Source: Niebla homalea (Eukaryota; Ascomycota; Lecanoromycetes; Lecanorales; Ramalinaceae). Taken from it: a DNA stretch of 64,000 nucleotides. The position numbers and the translations under genes are program-made. The notes beneath the pieces are model-generated. The model made no database searches and was not told where the DNA came from. It worked only from the letters and a program-made list of their open reading frames with translations. Below are positions 21,610 to 32,593 of the stretch, piece by piece; the first letter of the stretch is position 1, and every line of letters begins with the position of its first letter. The stretch is taken from contig JAHGAU010000028.1 in NCBI GenBank assembly GCA_019925105.1, forward strand, positions 558,001 through 622,000, in the 5' to 3' direction.

Positions 21610-24600
21610 ATGGAGACTTGTCAAGTCTTTCTGTTCGGTGATCTGACCTTGCACTTTGAGGAGGACTGTCGCCAACTGCTTCACACTAAAGGCAATGGGA
21701 CACTGTCGTCGTTTCTTGATCAAGTAGGATTCGCTTTGCGGGAAGAGATTGGCAGCCTTGCTTCAAGACAGCAAGACTTGTTTCCTCGCTTCACCACACT
21801 CATCGATCTCTTATCGAAATTAAAAGGATCACAAGGGGCACCGGCGCTGAGGTTTTCACTGCTCTGTCTGTACCAAATCGGGCAATTCATCAGGTGTGTC
21901 ATCTAAGTCCTCCCACCAATGCTTGATTAGCAGCTGATTACCATTCAGAATCTACGAGGAAGGGCTAATACCATATCCAAACTTCAAGAACAGCTTTCTA
22001 GTGGGCATATGCACAGGCTCGTTTGCCGCTGCCGCTATTAGTACTTCCCGGACGCTCTCCGAACTGGTTCCGGCAGGAGTCGAAGTGGTCTTAGCGGCAT
22101 TCAGAACCGCTCTTCGCTCATTCATTGTAGGCTATGACATCCAGCAGCCTGCTCAAAATGTCTCGTATTCGTGGTCGGCGGTGGTTGGCGTTCAAGAACA
22201 ACAAGCCATCCAAATGATAGAGGCATTCAATGCCGGCAAGGTGAGAGGCTGTACCTTAATGTGCCGATGGTTTGCTCAATGAAATCTCAGCTTTTACCCC
22301 ACAATTCGAGACCCTACCTCAGCGCCATCGCACCAAAGAATGCCACAATCAGTGGGCCTCCGAGCGTACTCAGAGACTTCTTGAGCGCAGGCTCTCAAGC
22401 TCCGTATCACCTGTCAATTGATTCTCCCTATCATGCACCAGCCTTGTTCGGAGCAAGTGATGTGGAGGAAATTGTAGATCAGATAAATGAGGGTCAACTT
22501 CAAACACACACACCGCGGCTCACATTACTATCTGCCAACTCGGGTGAGACGCTGAGCGCCAATTCTTTCAAAGAACTCTTGAGGAAAGTGGTAACAGAAA
22601 CGTTGCGCCAACGAATAGACTGGACCAAGATCTTACAGTTCTTCGCCACCAAATCTTTCCAAACAAAGGACTTCAAGAAATGTCTCATTTGTCCAATTGC
22701 ATCGAATGCGGCCAACTTGTTTCAAACATGTTTGTCGGAAAGCACAGAAATGGAGCTCATTATAACCGACAGATTCGGTCCAGCCTCCTTAAAAGTTCCG
22801 CCACCTAGGCCGACCGGCAAATTTGATCAGTCAAAAATCGCAATTGTCGGTTATTCCGGTCGCTTCCCAGAGTCTGCTTCGGTCGAAGAGTTCTGGGAAT
22901 TGCTGCACGCTGGACGAGACGTCCATCGCACTATCCCTGAAGATCGGTTTGCCTGGAGGACACACTTCGATGCGACAGGCAAGACCAAGAATACAAGTAG
23001 AGTCCAACATGGATGCTTTATCAAAGAGCCTGGTGTATTCGATGCTCGTTTCTTCAACATGTCTCCAAGGGAGTCAGAGAATACAGATCCTGCTCAAAGA
23101 CTAGCAATCACAACTACCTACGAGGCGCTCGAGATGGCAGGAATGGTTTTGAACAGGACGCCGTCCACACAGCAAGACCGTATTGGTGTCTTTTTCGGGA
23201 CAACCAGTGATGACTGGAGAGAGGTGAACAGCGGTCAGAATATTGACACATACTTCATTCCTGGTGGTAACCGAGCGTTCGTCCCAGGACGGATAAGGTC
23301 TTAATACTTTGCAAGCTTTGGGCAGACATTTGAGCTGACTGTTGAATAGCTACTTTTTCCGGTTCTGTGGTCCAAGTTTGAGTATTGATACAGCATGTTC
23401 CTCCAGTTTTGCCGCAATCCAGACAGCTTGCAGCTATTTATGGAAAGGTGATGTCGATACCGCTGTGGCTGGTGGTACCAATATTCTGACAAATCCTGAC
23501 AATTTCGCCGGCCTTGATCGTGGACACTTTCTCTCCACGACCGGTGTGTAAATTACCTCAGTGTAATCGGGTTCGCCGGCTCACATATCATCACAGGGAA
23601 CTGCAATAGCTTTGATGACGAAGCCAGCGGCTACTGCAGATCGGATGCTGTTGGCTCCGTCGTTCTTAAAAGGCTCGAAGACGCCCAAGCAGACAATGAT
23701 CCAATATTTGGAGTCATCGCTGGTGCAACCACAAATCATTGCGGCCAGACGGACTCCATCACTAGACCGCACGAGGGCGATCAAGTAGCTGTTTTCAATC
23801 GCATTTTGCGGCATGCCAATGTGAATCCGCTGGATGTTAGCTATATCGAGATGCATGGAACAGGTGAGTCCATTCCCGACGGCGAAGATAGCTCCTGCCT
23901 GTTTACTTGCCTGCTCCAATGGTTCAGATCACCTTCTGAGACCTAGATCCCCAGATTGAAGCAAAAACCAGGACTGACCCTACGATTCATTTCAGGTACA
24001 CAACATGGCGACGCTACAGAAATGAAGTCTGTTCTCTCCGCCTTTGTCCCAGGACGCGAGCGGATGCCTCGCTATCCACTCTATCTAGGAAGCGCAAAAG
24101 CCAATATAGGCCATGCAGAGTCAGCTAGTGGTGTAGCCTCCCTTATCAAAGTGTTGACTATGATGAAGATGAATGAGATTCCACCTCATTGCGGCATCAA
24201 GACTAAAATTAACCATAACTATCCAATTGATCTTCAGGAACGTAATGTCAACATAGCATACCATCCATCACCTTGGTATCGTGCAGACTGTGTCAGTGGC
24301 AAACGGACTGTCTTCCTAAACAATTTCAGCGCCGCTGGTGGAAATACTGCGGTGCTCTTGGAAGATGCTCCACCTCTTAGTTCGCAAGATGACAAGGCTG
24401 ATCCGCGCACGGTTCATCTGCTCACAATGACAGCAAAAACATCCAAAGCTTTGGTTGGAAACATGAACGCGATGCTCAACTTCCTAATGGTAAATCCTAC
24501 TACTCCGCTTTCAAGATTGTCCTATACAACTACGGCTCGACGACAACAGCATAACTACCGAACAGTCTGCTCGGGCTCGGACATAAACACGATTTGCGAT

Positions 24601-27600
24601 GCTCTGAGAATGAACTTGATGGAGTCCAACAAGCAATCAATCCCACCAGCGAACAAGACACCGAAAATCGTCTTCGTCTTTTCAGGTCAGGGCTCTATTT
24701 ACGTTGGGATTGCGAAGCAGATTTACGGAGCTGTTTCCCTTTTCACTGCAGATATCCAGCGTTTCGATCGCATAGCGCAGCAACATGGTTTCGCTAGCTT
24801 CCTACCGTTGATTGATGGCACGGCCAGCGACAAGATGGTCGAGGATCCAACTGTTGCTCACCTTGCTCTGACAAGTGTCCAGATGGCGCTCTCTTGCCTT
24901 TGGTCATCATGGGGTGTCAGTCCAGCCGCTACCATAGGCCACAGCCTTGGTGAATACGCCGCTCTTTACACCGCTGGCGTTCTAACCGCTAGCGATACGA
25001 TTTACCTTGTGGGGACCAGGGCCCAGCTCCTCGGCAAAAGCTGCATCAGGGACAGCAAAGGCATGCTAGCCGTCAAGGCAACTTTACCATTCATCAAACA
25101 AACTATGGCGGGATCCTCTTGCGAGATTGCGTGCATGAACCAGCCAACGAGCAATGTGATCAGTGGATCAAGCGAAGACATAACCAGACTAAAAGATAAA
25201 TTTCAGTCACTCGGGTACAAGTCAGTCAAGCTGAACCTTCCTTATGCGTTCCACTCTGCACAAGTGGACCCGATCTTGGAGGACTTTGAAGCAGTAGCCA
25301 GGAATATTCGATTCAGTAACCCCAGGATCCCTTACATATCACCTTTGCTCGCCGAGCTGGTTTCGGATGGTGCAACACTCGACGCATCTTATGTCACCCA
25401 AGCATGTCGGAGCCCTGTCAATTTCCAGGGAGCTCTAGAAGCTGCAAAGCTATCCTTGGCACTTGACGAACGTACGATATGGCTTGAGATTGGCCCGCAG
25501 CCCATATGCTCGGACATGATCAAAGAAAACTTTGGCGGGCAAGCCAACACATTGTCTACTCTAAAGAAGAATACTGACACCTGGAGAGTGCTCGCGAATT
25601 CGTTAGGAAATTTGTTCCTCAGCGGCATCGATATCCACTGGAATGAATATCACCGAGACTTCAATAGCTCGCATGTCGTCGTTGACCTCCCAAGATATAG
25701 CTGGGACCTCAAGAACTACTGGATCCAATACAGGAACGACTTTTGCCTTACGAAAGGTGATGATCCAGCACCGAAACAGATCGTTGCAGCCTCTGCTGAG
25801 CAGAAACGAACGCCCAAATATCTTTCGCCATCTGTGCAACGTGTTGTCGAGGAAGATGACGCAGCAGATGTTTCAACCTTGCTTGTTGAGACGGATATAA
25901 ATGACCCACGCCTTGCTAGTGTCATCCAAGGCCATCGCGTTCATTCGGTAGCCCTCTGCTCTTCCGTAAGTTGGCAATTCCGCAATTTTAATAAGGTGGT
26001 ACTAACGCTTTAAAGTCTCTATATGTCGACATTGCATTGACAATTGGAGACTATATGTTGAAGACACATGATATACCATGCAACGACCCATGCTTCGACG
26101 TTGCTGATATGAAGATAGAACGACCCCTGATAGCAGTCCCTTCCAGTGCGCAGATGCTCCGCGTCTCAGCATCGGCAAATTGGTCAACAAACAGGATTTC
26201 GCTTTCCTTTTACAGCGTCAACGATCAGGGGAGAAAGACTGCAGACCATGCGGGATGTGTCGTCAAAATATCGACAGATCAGATGTGGCTACAGGACTGG
26301 AAGCGCAAGACCCATCTGATTAAAAGCAGAATTAAGGGGCTCCACCTGGGTGTCGACAACGGAAATGCGCACAAAATGAAGCGTGGCATAGTCTATAGGT
26401 TGTTCTCGGCTCTCGTCGACTACAGCTCAGCTTATCAGGGCATGAAGGAGGTCGTACTGGATAGTGAGGAACTCGAAGCCACATCACAGGTCTCCTTTGG
26501 CATTGAAAAAGAGGGGTTTTATCTCCACCCTTGTTGGCTTGACAGCCTTGGACATATTGCAGGCTTCATCATGAACAGCAATGACACTGTTCATTCAAGA
26601 GATCAGGTCTTTGTCAACCACGGATGGGAGAGGATGCGATGTGCCACAAGCTTTGCCAAGGGTCGCCTCTACCAGACCTACAATAGGATGCAACTCGAGA
26701 GTGGTACAATGTACAGCGGCGACACGTATGTTCTTGACGGTGATAATATTGTTGCCATCTTTGAAGGGGTCAAGGTCAGTCGATACAAACAGAATTCTTG
26801 GAAGCCTTGACTAAAATGAGAACAGTTCCAAGGTGTACCTCGCTCTGTTCTCGACCATTTGCTGCCAGCTAAGGATGCGATGAGTACGAGCAAAAAGAAG
26901 ACTGTTGCACCTTCTGCAGCATCACCCCAGCTTCAAGCGCAACCAAAGGCGCGAGAAGCCGTGAAAGACTTTCAAGACCCTAAGCCAGCTGCCAAGTCTG
27001 CTCCTCAGCCGCCCATGACTAACGTTGTACAACGAGTTATGAAGATAGTCTCAGAGGAAGCTGGGCTTGATGTCGCAGAGCTCACACCTAATGCCGAAAT
27101 GGCCGACCTAGGGATTGATTCTCTTCTCTCTCTGACAATATTGGGTAGAGTGAAAGAAGAGATCGATCTTGAGGTGGCCCCAACCGTCTTTGTGGATTAC
27201 CCGACTGTCAAGGATCTAAAAGCCTACCTCAGCCGAAACGAGCAAGAGCCTGTCTCGGCAGAATCCTTGGGCGATGATGATTCTCTGTCGACCTCTGCAA
27301 GCGATTCTACATCTGAAAGCTATCAAACGAGTACATCATCTATCTTGTGGACAGATGATATCATCGAGTGTATTCGTACTACAATCTCAAACGAGACGGG
27401 ACTCGACCCAAATGATCTGAAGCCGTCAACGAGCTTCTCAGAGCTTGGTATGGACTCTTTGCTCACTCTTACCATCATGGGCAAACTTAGTGAAAAATTG
27501 GAGATGGAGCTTCCTCAGACACTTTTGGCAGACAATGACACTCTAGATGAGGTCGAATTGGCTCTGGGAATATCGCCTAAAGAAACAAAAGCCACTGAGC

Positions 27601-28433
27601 CAGACTTGAAGAAGGCGACTCAAGTCATCCCTGCGGGCCTCAATGTAGCGCCCCATGCAACATCGGTCCTGCTTCAAGGCAATCCCAGATCTGCGAGGAA
27701 GACTCTATTCCTTTTCCCCGATGGTTCTGGCTCTGCTACATCTTACGCCAGTCTTCCCAAGATCTCATCTGACACAGCCGTGTATGGTCTGAATTGTCCA
27801 TGGCAGAAGACACCACAAGACATGAAATGCTCATTTGAGCTTGCAGCAACCAAATACATACAAGAGATTCGCCGACGTCAAGCCAGTGGGCCCTACTATT
27901 TCGGAGGTTGGTCAGCTGGTGGCATTCTCGCCTTCGAAAGCGCACAGCAGCTCGTCCGGGAGGGTGAAACTATGGCACGTTTGATACTCATCGACTCACC
28001 AAATCCAGTGGGTATTGAAAACCCGCCGCAGCGGATGTATGATTTCTTTGATACCTTGGACTTTTTTGGCACAAAAGGAAAGGCCCCACCCAGCTGGTTA
28101 CGGCCGCATTTCAATGCCTTCTTGACAACGCTGGACAACTACAAGGTCAGACCGTTCGCAGGCCCACCGCTTCAGACTCATATCGTCTACGCCAGGGACG
28201 GTATCTGCAAGAATCCAGGCGACCCGCGACCTGAGGTTCGACCAGATGATCCTAGGGAGATGCTCTGGCTGCTCAACAACCGCACAGACTTCAGCGGTGG
28301 TGGGTGGGGCTCCCTGGTTGGGGTGGAGAATCTAAAGGTTCATGTGTTGGACGACGTCAATCACTTCTCGATGGTTGCCCCTGGTCCGAAGATTGCAGAG
28401 CTCAGTTCTTTCATTAAAGGTGCGATGTCATAG
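21610..28433 (+). CDS. Non-reducing polyketide synthase, SAT-KS-MAT-PT-ACP-ACP-TE
   Basis: Iterative type I NR-PKS of 2126 aa in eight exons: 21610-21893, 21949-22240, 22291-23297, 23350-23543, 23597-23863, 23996-25965, 26016-26774 and 26826-28433. All joins are GT..AG and in frame. SAT (about 1-360) has GICTG with Cys116. KS (from about 374) has Cys544 (DTACSS), His679 (HGTGT) and His721 (NIGHAES). MAT has Ser998 (GHSLGEY). The PT domain has His1328 (QGHRVH) and Asp1514 (CWLDSLGH). The two ACPs carry phosphopantetheine serines at 1690 (GIDSLLS) and 1802 (GMDSLLT). TE has Ser1954 (GWSAG) and His2104 (VNHFS). All catalytic residues are present. It should build an unreduced polyketide from acyl starter and malonyl units, cyclise it in PT, and release it by hydrolysis or Claisen cyclisation. 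Chain length cannot be read by eye. No methylation or reduction domain. Confidence 0.96.
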
Positions 28434-29441
28434 AATATAGACATAGATTAGATTGGGGTAGAAGTCATTAGATTGTTGATATCGCTCATTCTCTGCTTGT
28501 CTCGTGCAACCGCTTTGATTCACACAATGTCTCTCTCATTTTGAGGTCCGGACGAGCCTAGCAAAGCCCTGGTCGCACTGAACGCACCATCCATCGAAAA
28601 ATCCACCCCCAGGGTCCATAGCCCAGCATGCCTAGCTCCAAGGCCCGACTAACAAAAAAACGTCCTGTTAGATACATCTTTGCAGGTTGCACAAGCCATG
28701 CAGCTTTCCTTTTCCTTTGTCATGTTCACCCTCCCTCTTAGGCCTCCCGTCCCCTAATTGCATCAAGCAGCTGCATGGGCCGCCGGCCCTAGAAGCAAAG
28801 GTTTTTTTCGCCACGTGCAGGCTTCATACGCAGACTCGGCATCCGGAACATTTCTACTACGGACGCTGAGAAGACAGTTCTGTCAACCGGCGGCAGCGCG
28901 AGTGGAGAATACACACGAGAGAGAGAGAGAGAGAGAGGGGGGGGAGAGAGGGATGCTCGAGAAGTTAGCACAGGACGGATGGATGGATGTTTGCTAGTAG
29001 AGTCCGCTGGGACTGAACCAGGTCCCTTGACAGAGAAAGGAAGTGGGGGGAAGGTCTGATACGGATTATCGGGCAGAGAGAGCATTGGATGCGGGGCGGA
29101 CAGATGCGCCTGCTGTTACGGTGATGATATTGGAGAAATTCGGTGGAGAGGGTTTGGTTGTTAGTGATCGTGGCATCACACCTCGAAAGAGAGTGCTCCT
29201 CGACAAGCACTCCGTCCGATGCGGGACACGTTGCGGCATGATGACAAGAAAGCATGGCTGAAGAAAGTTCATCTCGCGCAATGGTGGGAAAACTCTCAGA
29301 TGAGATGCTTCCTATTAAACCCTTTCCAGCTTCATTCACACAGACGCAGTTCCCAAAGGCATCTATAGCTATGCGACGTGGCGGCAGTCTGCAGGTTCAC
29401 CTGGTCTCATCAGCATCTGCCCAGCTTGTGGAATTTGGAGG
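28434..29441. other. Convergent intergenic region
   Basis: This 1-kb gap lies between the 3' ends of the PKS and the AflS-like gene. It contains a (GA)n run followed by a G8 run at about 28917-28945 and no supported gene. The AflS-like gene may extend into it: a GTGAGA donor just before its stop could splice to an acceptor near 29402, ending at about 29332. Confidence 0.5.
28915..28945. repeat. GA microsatellite with adjoining G-run
   Basis: About eleven GA dinucleotides followed by eight consecutive Gs and further GA units, in the PKS 3' flank. Confidence 0.85.
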
Positions 29442-30797
29442 TCAAAGGTGCACTCTCACTTTGAAGTCTGGGCTTGCCTGCGCAAATAGGGTTTTCCATT
29501 CATTTTCAGTCCTTTGCTTGGCACTATGCATCGTCATCACAGTGACGTCGCGCCGCCTATATCCCTTTTCCACATTACGCTCGAATGTTCCGGGAGTAGG
29601 AGACGTCATTTCATTGACAAGGATCACACTATCAGGGGCCTTGACCATACAAGGTATGACCGTCTGGAGAAGGTTGATGCAGCTTGCGTCCGAACAGTTC
29701 CATAGGATGTTTCTGACCAGATAAATCAAAGGCTTGCCTGGGGAATTTTCAACGTTCTGAGGCTTGAACTTGTCGACTTGGTGTTGAAATGAGAATTTCG
29801 GGAAATGATTGGCAAGGAAAGAGGTGCTCTTCCCCTCAATATCAACAACTGTGGTAGACTCTCGAGATTGATGACTGGCGAACCAGTCGTAGTATAACGT
29901 GTCACCAGGATCAAGGGCTAATCGAGACCGTAGTCAGTTCCCAGAGGATGGAGACATCTGTGTTTCTGAACCTACACCGCGTGACTCCCTGCATAGCCAT
30001 TCCGAATCGGCCTGCTTTGTCTTGATGCGACTCGTGCCACTCATACATCGAAGCACCCCAGCTACACATCAGTGTGTAAGCCTCGCAATGACCAAGGCTA
30101 TAGCACGCGCTCGAAGACTTACGCATATTTGAACGCAGATACTCCCTTCTGATAGTCACTCGCTACCACCTTCATGGAATCTGCCAGATGTGCGCTTGCT
30201 ACCCGAGTCTCGAAAAGCCTGGATGGGCAAAGGCCATGGAGTCAAGGCTGGGTTCATGGTCAGGAGGAATAGCACTAGGGAGCACACGCACTGAAATGCA
30301 ATCCAGGCTTTAAATCTCTCGTCCTTGACCAGCTCTTCAGAAATCGCTGTATGGCAGAAGACACATTCCGAGACTCCATCCAAGATTCCCTCGCAAGAGA
30401 TCAGGCGCAAGAGACTCAGTAGCTTCTGCTCATGGAGGCCAGACTGCGAAGCCAATGATGAAACGTGAGCTCCACAGTCCAAGGGTAGCTTCTCAAGGAC
30501 TTTGAACTCCAGAAGCGTGTATAGAGCCCCGTGCTCCCAATTGCAAGACACGTATTCATGCAAGAATTCGTGAGGCCCAACGACGAGCTTCGTGAGCTGT
30601 TTCGTACCGCTTACAAGCGCAGCTCGCAAAGTTGCCAGATCTGTCGATTGCGACGACCATAGCTCTCTAGCAGCACCGGTGTCAAGATGAGGTGGCGAGA
30701 TAGACTTTTCGACCAGGAGCTTGTCCAATTGGTGGACTTGATGGAGAATATCTTCGGCCAGCGCAAGAATTGAGAGAGACGTGGTCATGTTCGTCAT
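29442..30797 (-). CDS. AflS/AflJ-like pseudo-methyltransferase co-regulator
   Basis: 387 aa in four exons: 30797-30292, 30218-30123, 30061-29976 and 29917-29442. I chose the ATG at 30797 because the upstream GTG is not a fungal start. The N-terminal half is a winged-helix dimerisation domain as in plant-type O-methyltransferases. The C-terminal half has the Rossmann-like fold, with YRRRDVTVMTMHSAKQRTENEW near the end. The SAM-binding glycine motif (normally DVGGGxG) reads DIEGKST. The catalytic His-Asp-Trp region (HILHDWSD in active enzymes) reads NILWNCSD. Both sites are degenerate, so methyl transfer is unlikely. This is the pattern of AflS/AflJ, which binds and activates the AflR regulator. 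A Zn2Cys6 gene lies divergent 1.8 kb away, which supports that role. The C-terminus is uncertain. Confidence 0.8.
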
Positions 30798-32593
30798 TGC
30801 CTCCACGTCCTGGATTTGGTCTTAAGTAGCCTAATGACGATGACAACTGAGAGGGTCCGCCTTGTTCTCTGGAAGACTCTGCGTCATGAGACTTGTAGGC
30901 ATGGGGCGCTGAACACCGATCGTTCGCCTTTCATCAATGACTCGATGGATTGATCAAGCGTGGAATTGGCCCATTCCAGCATTCTCGGTCTCCGACTTTT
31001 CGAGTTCGGCTGCCGGAATTGCAGGCTATCTGACATAAGCTGCGGTCGTGTGAAATGGCCGTTGGCCTTGCTGTCCAAATTCATGTGTCTTTTTGACGGT
31101 CTCTGGGACCACAACTTCTGAGCTTGATCGTGGACCCAATAGGTAAGTCCAAGCCATTTAGCCTAGTAGTCCTATCTCCTTCGATGTTCCCTTCATGATT
31201 GGAGACTGCGAAACAATCCTGATTCGGTAAGTTGAAATACATGGATTTCGGAAATGGACGGCGTTGTATCGTAGATGTTGACTGCTGTTGATTAAACCAT
31301 GAGGGTCGACCACGAGCGACTGTGCGCCTGATGACCTCGGACAACGTCGATATACGGTTGTTGATGGACTACCTTCTTCATGTGTACTGAAAAAGTACGA
31401 GAGTATGATCTTGAAGCTCCAGACCGCTACTCCTGTTAATAAGAAAGGTCGAAATTAGGGATAAGCAATAAGCTAAGCCCCCTGCATACAGACGTACAAA
31501 TGTCATAGTTTAGAATGCCTGCCAAAGTTCCCCACTGTTACCCTCCACTACCTAAAGTCATAATGGCCGATTGGTTAGGTATTAAGTAATGCGGGCGTTA
31601 ATCCCGAGAGCAGTGGTCTAGAACGAGGACCCTGTCCTGGTCATTGCCACACCGCATCCTTGATATCAGGCTTGGCTAGACGTACGCCATTGAATTCTGC
31701 ATGTACACTGTTAGTTCGTTTGCACACCCTTGAATCCCTCGCCGGATTTCAGAACCAACTCATACATTATTGAGTTTGAGTTTGGACCCCTGCCAGGTAA
31801 GTTCCCGGAGTGGATCATGCAGGCCGACGGCGCCTCCCTCACATTTTAAGTACCTACTAGGGTAGATAATTATTCCTTAAGGGCAATATTACATCATTAA
31901 GTCCAAAAGATCAGCCTTAACACAGCTGTCTGTTGTAACCGCCAAGGTATTCTTCCCAGACCGCAAGTGCGGCTCAAAGACGTGTTCTCCAGGGCCATCA
32001 CATGTGTAATTATAGCCCCACAACGACGCGCTAGGGGTTGTTGTGTCGGACATGTTAATGCATGCATGCATCCGTCGAATGCATCCACCAAAACCGCCAG
32101 TGTAGATTCTCTGTGGATCTGCGGCCTTCAATATTGTCAGCCAGCAGGCAGGAGTGCTGTTGAGGCCTCATCGACACTCCTGCCTGCTGGCTGACAAATA
32201 TGTTTAGGGGTCCCTGACTTGAGCCAAGCAATGCAGCACTGCGACGAATTAGGCACCTTTCCGACCCTCTCTTAAAATTGGTCTGAGGGATCAGTCGTTA
32301 GGACCAAGCGGTCAAAGCCGGAGCTTATTGGACCGCCAAATCAGTGTCTCTAGCGACTTTTTGTAAGCTATCGGTAGATGGCGATAAGCTCGCTGATACA
32401 ACACCGCAATTCGTAATGGCTCGTCCAAGTCGTCGTCAAGTATGGAGCGCAAGGGGTGGATCTTACGGAGTTTCCCACGCACTAGCTTCAATGTCCATAG
32501 GGCGGCGTCTGCTCTCATAAAGCTCCTCAAAAAGGCGTCGGCGGGCCGAGTCTTTTTTACGGGACTCAAAATTAGAAGGCCGTACGGGCGGAC
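30798..32593. promoter_or_regulatory. Divergent region between AflS-like and Zn2Cys6 genes
   Basis: This 1.8-kb interval should hold the promoters of both putative pathway regulators. It contains several unconvincing frames (for example minus 31081-31344 and minus 31889-32131), a low-GC part at about 31390-31900, and a perfect 23-bp inverted repeat at 32134-32197. Confidence 0.5.
32134..32197. repeat. Perfect 23-bp inverted repeat with 18-bp loop
   Basis: The left arm 32134-32156 (core GTCAGCCAGCAGGCAGGAGT) and the right arm 32175-32197 are exact reverse complements, separated by 18 bp. Transcribed RNA or extruded DNA would form a strong hairpin. It lies 400 bp before the Zn2Cys6 start. It could be a fold-back remnant of a small transposon or a regulatory hairpin. 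Confidence 0.9.

Noticed and set aside
22171..23549. PKS split into several genes
   Set aside because: Short canonical introns join all frames into one 2126-codon product with domains in the expected order.
29442..30797. Active O-methyltransferase
   Set aside because: Both the SAM glycine loop and the catalytic HDW region are degenerate.
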